Source of the DNA: Cornus controversa
Taxonomy: Eukaryota; Streptophyta; Magnoliopsida; Cornales; Cornaceae
Length of the DNA: 64,000 bases
Reading direction: 5' to 3'
Assembly: GCA_026545225.1 (NCBI GenBank)
Contig: CM048845.1
Coordinates: 28,424,001-28,488,000 of the forward strand
Shown here: in pieces, positions 1-11,766 of the stretch
Numbering within the stretch: the stretch's first letter is position 1
Layout: each line of letters starts with the position of its first letter
Program-made: the position numbers and the translations under genes
Notes under the pieces: generated by a model
What the model saw: only the letters and a program-made list of their open reading frames with translations
What the model was told of the DNA's origin: nothing
Databases searched by the model: none

Positions 1-111
1 ACCAAAGAGAGCAAGTCACCAAGGTGCTTCAAGTTCATGTAATCCTCGCCGAGCGAGGCATGATCTGACCATAGGTTTTTCACAATCTCGCCGAGAAGGT
101 ATTCAAGGGCG

Positions 112-1203
112 TTGAACTTTGAAACCACGTTTGACATAGCCGAACTTTATGGTATGTTTCCCGAGATACGATGGGGGATTTTCGACATCCGTCATCGTCG
201 GTCGGCATCCATTTTTGTTCCACTCTCATCTACCATTTACCCGAGGCTTGTCAAGGTATTTTATCAGAATTTAATGCCGACACCTGATGAGCGGGATGTG
301 CTTACTTCTTCCGTAGATGGAACAATAGTTCGAGTGGACATGTCATCCATTGCCATTGTCATGGGTTGTCCTCATGAGTGCCCAACTGATTTATCTCATA
401 TCTATACTCCTTTACCCGATGAGTTGTCAGTGGGTAATGTGGTTGCACGTTTGTGTGCCAACCAATTTTCCTGGCCAAAAAGGAATGCTGCTTCAAAGTC
501 TTCAATGCCAAATCATTTATGGTTCCTTGACGCTGTTCTACTCAAGAATGTATGTCCAATTGGACATAAAACCGAGAGACATCAAGAGTTCCTCAGATCA
601 TTATATGCCATACATTTTGGGCATTGGCTGTCATTCCCACAGATTGTCTGGGGCCAAATGGAGAAGTTTTATTCCAAGGTTGTAGCCAAGGCACCAGACA
701 GTGCAAGTGACTGGGAGTTTCCATTCCCTACTATTATTCACCAGTTGCTTGTGACACAGGGATATGCAGTCCATGAGGACGAGCTTGCCTTTCCACGTGA
801 TCTTCATTATGGCACGCATGACTGGAACCTGAGTCGATCTCATATGCACCAGAGAGTCATAGCGGCGCCTGGTGAGGTATCTCGGTTGGCCCAGGGAGGA
901 GAGCATATAGATATACCACCACTGGTGGAAGATCCAGAGGAGATGGAGGCAGAGGAAGAGGAGGTGCATGCACAGGCTGGTGGCCATGATTATCAATATT
1001 TAGAGGGGCAGATTGCTGGGTTGACAGCCCAGTTTGGTACCCTACAGACAGAGGTCTCCACACAGTTTGGAGCAATGAGAACAGAGATGGCGGATCACTT
1101 CCGTGACACTCGCCAAGAGCAACTAGAGATGAGGAGGATGATGCGTGCACTGATGCGTCAAGCAAACTTGGATCCAGATGCTCAGTCACCACCACACCCT
1201 TGA
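112..1203 (+). CDS. Athila env-position ORF (putative plant transposon protein domain plus coiled coil), copy A1
   Basis: This 363-residue reading frame lies downstream of where pol would be, in the position of env. The N-terminal two thirds resembles the domain annotated in plant proteomes as 'putative plant transposon protein'. Key blocks are WFLDAVLLKNVCPIGHKTER near residue 140 and SFPQIVWGQMEKF near residue 175; the same blocks occur in the ORFs at 28845 and 55704. An acidic stretch follows near residue 280, then a heptad-like segment (EGQIAGLTAQFGTLQTEV) of coiled-coil type to the C-terminus. No signal peptide or membrane segment is evident, so it does not look like a membrane fusion protein. 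Similarity to the A2 copy continues upstream of this ATG, where A2 begins MAPKRASHQ, so the true start may be near base 1 or just off the window. Biochemical function is unknown. Confidence 0.75.
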   Translation: MNFETTFDIAELYGMFPEIRWGIFDIRHRRSASIFVPLSSTIYPRLVKVFYQNLMPTPDERDVLTSSVDGTIVRVDMSSIAIVMGCPHECPTDLSHIYTPLPDELSVGNVVARLCANQFSWPKRNAASKSSMPNHLWFLDAVLLKNVCPIGHKTERHQEFLRSLYAIHFGHWLSFPQIVWGQMEKFYSKVVAKAPDSASDWEFPFPTIIHQLLVTQGYAVHEDELAFPRDLHYGTHDWNLSRSHMHQRVIAAPGEVSRLAQGGEHIDIPPLVEDPEEMEAEEEEVHAQAGGHDYQYLEGQIAGLTAQFGTLQTEVSTQFGAMRTEMADHFRDTRQEQLEMRRMMRALMRQANLDPDAQSPPHP

Positions 1204-2856
1204 CAGGAATGTAACCATCTTTTGTATTTTATTTTATTCTTAGTTTTTATTTTTATTTTTATTTTTATTTTTTTTTCTTTTTGTAGTAGATTTTTGTTAT
1301 TAAAAAAATAATAATAATAATAAAAAAATAAAATTTTTTTTGAAAAAATGAAAAAATAATAGTTTTTTTTTTAGGGTTTTCCTCTTTCATATTTATTTTC
1401 ACCCATACTATTTCACTTGATCTTTGGGGTATAGTGGTTCGTTTTGACAGGTTTTGACATCCAAGTTTGGGGGTGTGCTTCATTGCCTTCATACTAGTGA
1501 TGTACTCTATTTTCTTTCCACTACTCTGGATTTCTGGTAACATCGTTCTTACTCTTCTCTATGCTTTAATTGATAGTACATTGAGGACAATGTACAGTTT
1601 AAGTTTGGGGGTGAGGCGATGTCTATTTGTTTGCTTTATTCCATATAGGGGAAAATTTGTGAAATTCTTCTTGTATTAGGATTTTATTTTATTTTATTTT
1701 CTTAGTTTGTTTTTTATTTTATTTTGTTTTATTTTTTTTAGATAGAATGTTCTTACATGATTCAAGGTATTAATACCTTATGTAGGTGCATAACTTGCAA
1801 TTTTGAGTATGTTTGAAATTTTTGAAAACTGTGATTTAAATTATGTGGTTTTAATCATGGTTTGCAATAACATGTTTTGGAGTGATTAATTTTAGTTTCC
1901 TTACATGCACAAACACACTAGCATAGTCTTATGGGGTATAAACTTTGGTTTTGAGTTATTGAGTTACATATGCTTGATATTAATTAGTATCTCTTGAGAA
2001 TGAGTACCGATAATGTGTTTTACTTGACTTCAATGAAAAAGAAAAAAAAAAGTGATGAATAAGCAAATCAATTTGATCTTTTTCATGAGTAACCGGGCCT
2101 CTATGCCTCAGGAAGCACGGAGTGTTCGCGTCAAAAGTGAAAGGGTGAGAAAAGATTTGCATTGGTTGTCTTGATTTGTAGCCTGATTGATTCGAGTAAT
2201 TAGGTCTTCAGGGTATCTTAAAGCCTAGTGCCCTAAAGCCATCTGGTTTGGGAGTCACTGACTGAAAGCTTGCTACATGGATCTTTCAGAAAGCTTAATA
2301 GATCAAGACATTGCACAACCAATAAAGCAATGAAAAAAAAGAATGATAAGAAAAAAAAAATGAAAAAGTCATGTATGCATGTTGGGAAGTATGATTTCAA
2401 TAAGGGGAGCTAGTGAGTTGAAAGGGTATGTGTCTTAATATATTCAGAGCTTGGTTATACTACATGAGATGATTGCTAGTTCACTTTACACGAAGGAGAC
2501 TAGAGTTGATTATTTTGAGATATGTTGATGTGAATTATGCATGGGGACCATTGATTTGAATTGTAGAATTTGAAAGTTTAAAATTATTCTTGAATGCAAG
2601 TTTGTAACTATATATTGTAATCTTCTTCTTGAATTAATGTTGAAACATAATTTTGAATGTTTGTGGGTAACATTTCTGGAAACCCTCACGAGACTATACT
2701 CGTCCACTAGGGGGAACCTAGGGGTTTAAAGGCTTGTTGCATATGCTAAATGCAATCGTTTCTCCCACGAAAGTGGAGTTGGGTAGTTTAGTTAGTATTT
2801 AGTAGTTTCTTTTGTTTTAGTTTTCTTTTATTCTATTACTAAGGGACTAGCAATAT
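1204..2856 (+). other. 3' untranslated region of Athila A1
   Basis: This stretch of about 1.65 kb has no credible gene. It starts with T- and A-rich tracts. It holds two copies of a purine-rich motif, AAGTTTGGGGGTG, near 1463 and 1604; the second is preceded by the short stem ACATTG-AGGA-CAATGT at about 1579-1594. A block at roughly 2095-2295 is recognisably shared with the otherwise diverged 3' region of Athila B (58105-58300). The equivalent region in A2 is 30051-31685. Confidence 0.75.
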
Positions 2857-2871
2857 GTAAGTTTGGGGGTG
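2857..2871 (+). promoter_or_regulatory. Polypurine tract of Athila A1
   Basis: A purine-rich run ending AAGTTTGGGGGTG directly abuts the TG that starts the LTR. In LTR elements such a run primes plus-strand DNA synthesis. The same string sits at the same place in A2 and Athila B. Confidence 0.75.
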
Positions 2872-4396
2872 TGATCGGCGTTGAATGTTACGCATTCTAG
2901 TCTCTTAACTTATGTATTTTATTCTCTTAGTGATAGATTATTTTGTGATTTTACTTTGTTTTAGTGTTTTCTGTATTTTCAGGGCCTTAATGATTATTTC
3001 AGTTAAAACCAAGCTTTTGGGCTTTGAAAGAAGACATCCAAGATGGTGAGATGAAGCCTACATCAAGGAGATTCACTCAACCATTTATTTCAACTCAAAT
3101 CAGCCCAAGAAAAAGGTCCAAGTGAATTACAACTGCTTAAGAAGGTTTCGGGCCTGAAGCCCAAATCTGCGCATAATACAGTCTTAATCCCGTTTTGGAA
3201 AACAGACCAGAAGTCTTATTTTCGAGCCTCAAATCGACATAATTCTCGAGTGGGGTCGAACGAAATTTGATTCGGCACACTTTTGTATTTCACAAAAATT
3301 TCGTAAATCGGACTTCTAGTGGGTCAAAAGTTGGGCCGAAGTCAGCAGGAAAAACTCACCTGATTAGTGCTGCAGAAAACCCTAATTTATTCCTAATTGG
3401 ATTAGGACTTTGGGGTATTCTCTTGGGGAATAAAGTAAAGACTTAGAGGCTGAATTGAGAGAGGAGAGAAGAGATTAGACAGAGAGAACAGAGCTTGGAG
3501 AGTCTGAGAGGGTTGAGAAGAGAACAGAAACATATTTGCAGAGCCATTGGAGAACAAAGTCATACGCGTAATTCAGAAAGATGATGTCTTCTTCCTCAAC
3601 AGTCGAAGCTTCTTCTTCTACCATGAGCGGCTAGTTCATCCACTAGGGTTTTGATGTAGCCCTAACAAAGCATCAATGGTTTGATTGTTTTAATTATTGG
3701 GGACTTTTATATACATGCATAGATTGTGTAATTCAGAGGATTCTTATTATAGAATTGAGCAATAAAAGTCTTGTAAATTCAATCTCAATGATTTCTTATC
3801 TTGTCTTAGATATTTAGTTGTTGTTATTGAACTCAATCTCTTTTGTTTTCTATGATCATGAGAGAGATTATTACACAATGGTAATCACTGAATATATTGT
3901 TATGAGCTTTGATGGATTATGCCTAGAGAAGATGAACCATACTGCACCCTAGATTAGAGTAGTTAGGCAGATGGCCCATGCCAATCGAAGGTAGTCCATG
4001 GCTTAGCCTTAATCATATGTTATCTTCTTGACGGATGAAGGTGGGCTTGTAGCCACCGACACCACTTATGCATGATGTAATTCCCCTATAATTGATTCAA
4101 TTGACCATTGATTGTGGAGTTAGTGGTGAAGTCAAACACCCTAGATTTCTCTCATATTATCTTCATTATCTTATTTACTTTGATTTATTTTATTTTATCT
4201 TTTTAATTAGTTTAAAAATCAGAATTCTTTTCTTATAAATTTAATTAGAATTAATTCCGTATTCCAACTCGTCAGACCATAATCCCTGAGGTACGATACC
4301 CCTTTCGATAGCCCTATTCTGCAAGGAATTCATTCTATTGCGAAGTGTGAAAATTTTTAATTGATATATTTTTGAGTCACACTCACACACGAATCA
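2872..4396 (+). repeat. 3' LTR of Athila A1
   Basis: This 1,525-bp LTR starts TGATCGGCG and ends CGAATCA. It aligns throughout with the A2 LTRs at 20753-22282 and 31701-33167. Short ORFs inside it are not genes. The end carries the motif GGTACGATACCCC, which resembles GGATCGATACCC in the Athila B LTR. Confidence 0.9.
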
Positions 4397-4405
4397 ATGA
4401 TCTTG

Positions 4406-6743
4406 TGTCACACCCCGATTTCCAATACCCGAACACCGAGGGGTGATTGTGTAACTAACCACACTCCCAATCACACTTTCCCTTTGATATCACGCTTGAT
4501 ATCGTCATTTAGGATGCTTAAACAGAACCTAAACACTATATAATCGCAAAAACTAATCTTATGCAGATGATTATCTATGCTTATACTCATCATTGTTCAT
4601 CCCAATGGGCCCCACATCGATCAATGCATCCGTACCAATTCATTTCCATTCCTAAATCATGAAATTCAACTTTCTAAGGGGTCAGGGGACTTTGAGGCGC
4701 CTCAAACTCAAGTTTGAGTCGCCTTAAACTTTCAAAAGACTTACTGATTTCAAAAAGGCACTCTGAGGTGCCTCAAACTACACTTTGAGGCCCCTTAAAC
4801 TCCACTTTGAGGCCCCTCAAAAATTTTGAGACTTCTCAAACTGCACTTTGAGGCCCCTCAAACTACACTCGACTCGAAACTCTATAAAATTCCTCAACTT
4901 GATACATTGAACATTTTTGTGCTCAAAAATCATCCTAACAACCTAGGATCATTCATATCTCATTTCAATCATTTACAAATGATAAATCATCATGCACATA
5001 CTTATATATAGAGTATGAAATCGTAGCATAATTCTAACATGTTCACAACATGTTCATAAAGTATAAAAACAACATATCATGTTCAAGTTTCATATATATA
5101 TTTGATATGCACTAAGTCCACATCCTGGACGTGCCAAATGACAAAATTAACAAAAAAAGAGTTCTAAAAATGTTATGAATGCTCACCATCCATCACTTCC
5201 TTGCCATGTCCTAAAAATGTTAATGTAGGGGGATGAGCAAGTTCAACAGTTCAAAGTAATATGTTGTCCAATCCACTCAAGTCAACATTTCATATAATTG
5301 CATAAAGGTAATACCAATGCACATTCTAGCTACGTGTCATCCTCCCTAGCATTCTAATAAAAAACTATAACATTTATTTCCACGGCATATTCATCAATAC
5401 ATTTGTCAACCACAATTCACAACATGTTTCATTTCACAACCCATCATATCTATAATATACGATACATTCGAATTTGTCCACAATTCCACTCATTTCACAT
5501 AAGTCACGTTACTTCACATAGTTCAACACAAAATCACATTGTACTCGAAATTGAACTCACACACACCCAAGATATGTACCAAAGTCCCACATTTTAAATC
5601 CCTTTGTCTATTTCGGGCTACTAATCCGTCCGGTCACCACCCACTTGCGCAAGGTAGAGGACTTTCAACCCCAAAGAGGATGTTTTTCCCTTCTATTTTC
5701 TATAAGTCATTCTCGAGTATTCATTACAAACACAAAGATATTTCACATTTTTCACGTTTATTCGCACATTTAGATGCATTACATTCAATACATGCCCTAT
5801 GTCCATTATAATATGTCATTCAATAATTCATAATGACACAAATATAAATTAAATTTCCAAAATCAAGCCTTTCAATAAATTCACTAAAAACTCACATATG
5901 CAATCTATATATCAATTTGCACAATTAAGCAATTCATGCATTCAATAACACCTATCAACCATTTCCAAATCAATAAGACATATATCACCAGTTCACTTCC
6001 ACAATTAATTTTACAAAATCCAATATAATCATATATAACATGAATACATCAATTTTATGCTAAAAATATGAAATTAAACTTGAAATGTAAGACACAACAC
6101 ACACCCCCTACCTCAATAGGTATGGTTTCAAGCTATTCCTTACTTCACTCAAAAAAATTTACTTTCTTGGAAATTAATTCCGGACCGATCAAATTCAAGC
6201 CTTCGTCGCGTAGATCGTTTCTTCCTTCTTCGGTGAATTCAAATTCCCACTCGAAGTCCCTCTAAATTGTTGAAGACGAGAAGAAGAAGAAGTTGCTATA
6301 TATGTATGTTTATATATATGATGTTCACGGTTGAGGGAAGAAGAGAATAGGGTTGGGTGATCTCCTTTTCTATTTATATAAAAATGACCTTCTCATATTT
6401 ACAACAATGCCATTACTTTTCCATAAACCTTCCCGGGCTTGTTTTCGGAGTTCTGTAATTTTGATTGATACGAAATCGATTCTGTAGCACGTCAAATATT
6501 CTATTTAAGCTATCCTCCAAATTTGAAGTCATTCCGAGACTTTTGGATTTTCTGGGCCCACGAGGTGACAGGACCCGAAAAAGTCAACTTTTGCCAAACG
6601 TTCCAAAAATTTCCCCAAACCTTAGATATGTTATCTAAACATGTGTTTCACATTTAAAATACATAAAAAATCATTTAAAACACTAATATGATGATTAAAT
6701 GAAAATTACAAAAAACTGGGCAAAAGTGGTCGCGGTTCTTACA
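4406..6743 (-). repeat. 3' LTR of element C
   Basis: This 2,338-bp LTR pairs with 11639-15463. Read on the minus strand it contains a TATA-like sequence (TATATAAATAG) near 6366-6380, a plausible U3 promoter. The far end, 4687-4866, carries an array of short palindromes. Small ORFs here recur in the other LTR only because the two LTRs are copies of one sequence. Confidence 0.92.
4687..4866. repeat. Palindromic array TTTGAGGCCCCTCAAA in the element C LTR
   Basis: About seven imperfect copies of a 16-bp near-palindrome of the form TTTGAGGNNCCTCAAA are spaced roughly 20-30 bp apart. The same array with a slightly different copy number is in the partner LTR at 13352-13593. On the minus strand it lies well downstream of the TATA-like site, so it would probably be transcribed. 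Confidence 0.8.
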
Positions 6744-6757
6744 ACCTACCCAACTTA
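6744..6757 (-). promoter_or_regulatory. Polypurine tract of element C
   Basis: Read on the minus strand, the sequence AAGTTGGGTAGGT abuts the start of the 3' LTR, as expected for the plus-strand primer site. Confidence 0.65.
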
Positions 6758-6777
6758 AAAGAATTTCGTCCTCAAAA

Positions 6778-9700
6778 TCAGATCATACCCGTGCGAAACA
6801 AGTCTGGATACTTAGAATGGATTTTCTGCTCTCGCTCCCAAGTAGCCTCCTCAATATTATGGTAATGCCACAAAACTTTGACCAACGAAATGGTCTTACC
6901 CCTTAGAACTTGCTCTCTAGCATCAAGAATCTGAACTGGACTTTCCTCATAGGTGACATCCTCATCAACCTCAACATCTACCCAACTCAGAACATGTGAT
7001 GGATCAAGTTCATATTTCCTCAACATCGAAACATGGAATATGTTGTGAACCTTTTCCAACTGTGGTGGTAAAGCCAATCTGTAGGCCACCTCACTGACGC
7101 ATGAAGGATCTCAAATGGTCCAATGTACCTCGGTGATAACTTGCCACTTTGTCCAAAATGCATTAATCAGTTTGATCTTTTCTGTAGTCTCATGTACAAT
7201 ATCTGGTCCCAAAGCAGTGGTCTTGCCCACCTCAGTCCAGCAAACTAGAGATCTACAAGGTCTGCCGTACAATGCCTCAAATGGTGCCATCTTGATACTG
7301 GCTTGATAGCTGTTGTTGTACGCAAACTCCACAAGTGGTAAGTGGTCCTCCCAACCACCACCAAAATCAAGAATACAAGCTCGAAACATGTCCTCTAATA
7401 TTTGAATAGTACGCTCCGACTGTCCATCAGTCGGAAGATGGAATGCTATGCTAAAATGCAACTCGGTGTCCAACATAGTCTGAAATCCCTGCCAGAATCT
7501 CAAAGTAAACCGTGGATCCCTATCCGACACAATGGATACTAGAACCCCATGTAATCTCACAATCTGCTCCACATATTGCTTACTAAGCCTCCTCACATCA
7601 TCATTCAACCTCATAGGCAAGAAGTGAGCTCTTTTGGTCAATCTATCCACAACGACCCAAACTGTATCATTGCCCTTATTTGATCTCAGAAGATTTGTAA
7701 CAAAATTCATGGTGATATGTTCCCATTTCCACTCCGCCACTGGTAATGGTTGCAACAACCTATCTGGCTTTTGGTGTTCTGCCTTCACTTGTTGACAAGT
7801 TAGGCATCTAGTCACAAACTGTGCTACATCCTTCTTTATACCTCGCCACCAATATTGGCATCTCACATTGTGGTACATTTTGGTCCCACCAGGATGAACT
7901 ACAAAATGAGAATGATGGAATTCCTGTAGTACATCATAACGACACCTAGAAGGAACTACCATCAACCCTCTGAATCGTAGACCTCCATTGGAATGCAAGG
8001 TCTAATCTCTCACCGTCGTACCACCAACAATATGTGAGTGAATAGACTTCAACTCACTATCCTTCTTCTAGGCTTCGATCACCTTGCTCACAAGCATAGG
8101 TTGAGCTACCAAGCTCAACAACGTAGCTAGCTCACTATCGTCACTGAAATACAATCCTAACTCTTAGAAATCTTCCATCATCTTCCACTCCTGAATGGCT
8201 ATGCTAGCTAGAGTCCCTTGAGACTTTCTGCTCAATGCATCTGCCACCACGTTTGTTTTCCCCAGATGGTATTGCAAATCAAAATTGTAATCCTCCATGT
8301 ATTCAACCCATCGCCTCTGTCTCATGTTCAAGTCTTTTTGGGAGAAAAGGTACTTGAGCCTCTTGTGATCCGAATACACTTCAAATTTCTCACCATACAA
8401 GTAGTGTCTCCACCCTTTTAAGGCAAAGATCACTACTGCTAACTCCATGTCATGTGTAGGATAATTATGCTCATGAGTCTTTAATTGTCTAGACCCGTAA
8501 GCAACTACTCTGTCACATTGCAACAACACACAACCTAGTCCGCTCCTCGAAGCATCACAATAAATCAAATACCCTAAGCCACGCTCGGGTATCACCAAAA
8601 TAGGAGCTGTGGTTAGCCGTTTCTTCAATTCATGGAAGGTTAACTCAAACACTTCGTTCCACACAAACTTCACACCCTTACGAGTGAGTCTTGTCATAGG
8701 CGCTGCAATACTAGAGAAGTCTTTCACAAACCTTCTATAGTAGCCCGCCAATCCAAGAAAACTCCGAATCTCAAAGACACTCTTCGGACTCTCCCAACTC
8801 ATCATGGCCTCAATCTTAGATGGATCAACTGAAACTCCACCTCCGAAAATAACATGTCCAAGGAATTTCACCTCTTGGAGCCAAAACTCGCACTTCTTAT
8901 ACTTCGCGTACAATCGGTGCTCTCTAAGGATTTGTAAAACTATCCTTAAATGAAACTCATGCTCCTCCTTTGAAGATGAGTACACAAGTATGTCATCCAC
9001 GAATACTACCACAAAAGTATCAAAGTACAAATGGAATGTGCGGTTCATCAAGTCCATAAATGCCGCCGGAGCATTAGTTAAACCGAATGGCATTACTAGG
9101 AACTCATAATGTCCATACCGTGTATGGAAAGCTGTTTTGTGGATATCCTCATCCTTCACCCTCAATAAGTAATATCCCGACCTTTAATCAATCTTAGAGA
9201 AGTAGTGAGCTCCCTTCAATTGATCAAACAGGTCATCTATCCTCAGTAACGGATATTTGTTCTTGATTGTCACATGATTTAACTTTCCTAATCAATGCAC
9301 AACCTCAAGGAACCATCTTTCTTCTTTGCAAACAACATCGGTGCTCCCCTCGATGATGCACTCGGTCTAATGAAGCCTTTGGCTTTCAAATCATCCAATT
9401 GGTGTTTTAATTCCACCAACTCTGCCGGTGCCATCCGATATGGTGCCATAGAGATAGGCGTCGTACCGGGTATATGATCAATCCTGAACTCTACTTCTCT
9501 CTTGGGAGGTAAATCTATCAAGTCCTTCGGAAAGACATCCAAGTACTCATAAACCACCATTGGGTACTCCTCTCTCAACATCTTATCTCCCTCGCCCAAT
9601 AAACTAGCCAAGATAAAACTGTTTCTCTCTCGACTGCTAATGCCATAACATGGAGAAGTGTAGGAATTACTCTGATCCCCCACAAAGAAAAAGCAATCGC

Positions 9701-11300
9701 CCTTGGGCGTACAAATCATCACTCTACCTCTAAAACAGTCTATTGTAGCCCAAAACTCCGACAACCAATCCATCCCTAGGATAATGTCAAAACTACTCAT
9801 ATCTAGGAGAATGAAGTCAAACTACAGTGTCCTCCCGGCTACCTCAGTAGCACATCCCTGGCACACTCTATCAAGTATCACCATACCACCTATTAGCGTA
9901 TCAACACAAATTGCTCTATCGAATGGACTAATCTCTAGCCCCAAAGCCCATTCAAAAGGTGTAGCAATAAATGAATAAGATGCACCTAAATCAATCAATA
10001 CACATGCCCAAGAACTGTACACTAGAAATATACCTCGAACCACTAAAGGACCCGCTGAAGTCTCAGTCGGTGTGATAGCATAGGCACAAGCCTGTACACC
10101 CCATCCTGCCTGACCACTCCCCTGATGACCGGACCGCTGTGTAGAGGCAACTAATGTTGCTCCCCTCCCCGGGTACGAACTCTGAACAGACTGTGCTGGC
10201 TGTGGCAGCTGAGGAGCTCTGAATCCTATCTGTGCCCCTGAAGCCTGTGGATAATGCTGTTGTGACCCTATGGTACTGTAAGAACCACTCCCCCTCTGTG
10301 GACAATCTCTCACCACATGACCCGCCTGTCCACACTTGTAGCACTTCCTCGAATCCCATTTCGATGTAGGTTACAACTATGGGCATTGTGACTTGTAATG
10401 CCCCAATTGCTGACAATGAAAACATTTCACCTTGTCCCTAAAGGATCCCGCAGACATAGATACTGTAGAGAATGACTGGGTTTACTGTGGTCCTTGAGAG
10501 TATGAACTATCCCCTTTGTGTTTCTTCTTCGGATTCACCTCCGAATGAGAAATCACTCCTCGAGACTGACTCCTCAAACTCCGTATCCTCTGAATGTCAT
10601 TGTCATCCACCTCTGCTAACAATGTCCTCCTCACCACCTCTACATAACTCGGCAAGTCCAAGATAGTAACCTTGGCCCTTAGCTCAAATCGAAGTCCCTT
10701 CATGAACCTCCTTGCTTTTGCTTGCTCATTTGCTATCATCTCTAGAGCGAATCGAGATAATTCAGTAAACTTGTTCTTATAGTCCATCACACTCACTGAT
10801 CCCTGAATCAAGTGTATGAACTCATCCTGTAGAGCTTCCTTCACAGTGTCTGGAAAGTACTTCTCAAGGAACAACCCTCAAAAAGTTTTCCACTCCATGT
10901 CCCTCACCTCGTGAGTATGAGTCATGGACTTCCACCACAAGTCCGCCGCTCCCGTCAACTGAATAGGAATCATGGACATCTTCAAATCATCCTCCACTAT
11001 CCTCAGCACATCGAATGCTTTGGACATCTGTTCCAACCAATCTTCTGCAGCCATAGGATCCACTCTCCCATCAAACATAGGGGGGTTCATCTTCTTGAAC
11101 ATCTTTAGAGCTCTCATTGCTCTATCCCCACTTCCTTGTGCTTGATTCTGTGGACCCTCATTGGCTGTCCTAGCCAACAATTGAATGGCGGCAGTCATCT
11201 CACAGACCAACTGTGCCCCATCTATCAATGGTGGTGGAATAGGGTTTGCACCCCTACCTCGGCCTCTTCTCGGTGGCATGGTTCTAATAAACATTTCCAA
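6778..11300 (-). pseudogene. gag-pol region of element C (gag, protease, RT, RNase H, integrase, chromodomain)
   Basis: Domain order on the minus strand is clear. Gag starts with the basic run MPPRRGRGRG and the core MNPPMFDGRVDPMAAEDWLE, near 11280-10880. Two CCHC zinc knuckles lie near 10430-10300 (CFHCQQLGHYKSQC and a second one). An aspartic protease core (VLIDLGASYSFI) is near 9990. Reverse transcriptase holds the catalytic [10 protein letters not shown] near 9000, and RNase H ([10 protein letters not shown]) is near 8560. The integrase follows, with its zinc-binding and catalytic parts at 8000-7100. At the end are the integrase C-terminus (HNIFHVSMLRKY) and a chromodomain (LWHYHNIEEATWERE) near 6860. 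The order PR-RT-RH-INT-chromodomain is diagnostic of Ty3/gypsy chromoviruses, and the sequence style is Tekay/Del. The reading frame is interrupted several times, so it is a fossil. Confidence 0.9.
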
Positions 11301-11623
11301 GGAAGATTAATCATATGCATTTATGAATAAATCAATTCTACTCACATAGCAACATATTATCATTTTGCACATAACACAAAAACATGCTTTGAACACATTT
11401 AATCACGTAGGCATGTTCTCAAACCAACACATAACATATATAACATGTTATCACATAAGCATAAGCAAAGTGCTCATAAGTCATCACATTTAACTATGTC
11501 CAGTCTAGATGCGTCTCTAGGTTTTCAACTCAAAGTTCTAACTTATCATGAACTACACATGATACAACCCTTTACCCGTCGTCCAAAGGTATTCGACCTA
11601 GTTAAGCCCTTATAACAAGCTAA

Positions 11624-11635
11624 GCTTTAATACCA
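11624..11635 (-). promoter_or_regulatory. Primer binding site of element C (initiator Met tRNA type)
   Basis: The minus-strand sequence TGGTATTAAAGC starts three bases inside the 5' LTR. It resembles the TGGTATCAGAGC primer site used by many chromoviruses, complementary to initiator methionine tRNA, with some decay. Confidence 0.7.
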
Positions 11636-11766
11636 AATTGTCACACCCCGATTTCCGATACTTGGACACCGAGGGGTGATTGTGTAACTAACCACACTCC
11701 CAATCACACTTGCCCTTTGATATCATGCTTGATATTATTATTTAGGATGATTAAACAAAACATAAA

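Larger units (their letters stand above)
1..4396 (+). mobile_element. Athila-lineage Ty3/gypsy element A1, 3' half, entering from the left edge
   Basis: Only the 3' part of this element is in the window: the env-position ORF, a long 3' untranslated region, a polypurine tract and a complete LTR. It is the same family as A2 (20753-33167). The ORF, the spacer and the LTR match that copy along their whole length at a few percent divergence. The LTR begins TGATCGGCG and ends CGAATCA, giving TG...CA ends. The 5' LTR, gag and pol lie outside the window, so the target duplication cannot be checked; the five bases after the LTR are ATGAT. Family assignment rests on A2, whose tRNA-Asp primer site and gag-pol are visible. 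It is treated as a fossil; whether the missing part is whole cannot be said. Confidence 0.88.

Noticed and set aside
631-996. Minus-strand ORF of 121 codons, also at 29496-29861
   Set aside because: It is the antisense shadow of the env-position ORF, and its conservation follows from the coding strand.
112-1203. Open env-position ORFs in A1 and A2 as evidence of recent purifying selection
   Set aside because: The two proteins differ at about twenty residues, many non-conservative, at low nucleotide divergence, so selection since they split is not evident.
4826-6265. Small plus-strand ORFs that recur at 13553-15011
   Set aside because: They recur only because both stretches are LTRs of element C; no domain or coding signature is seen.
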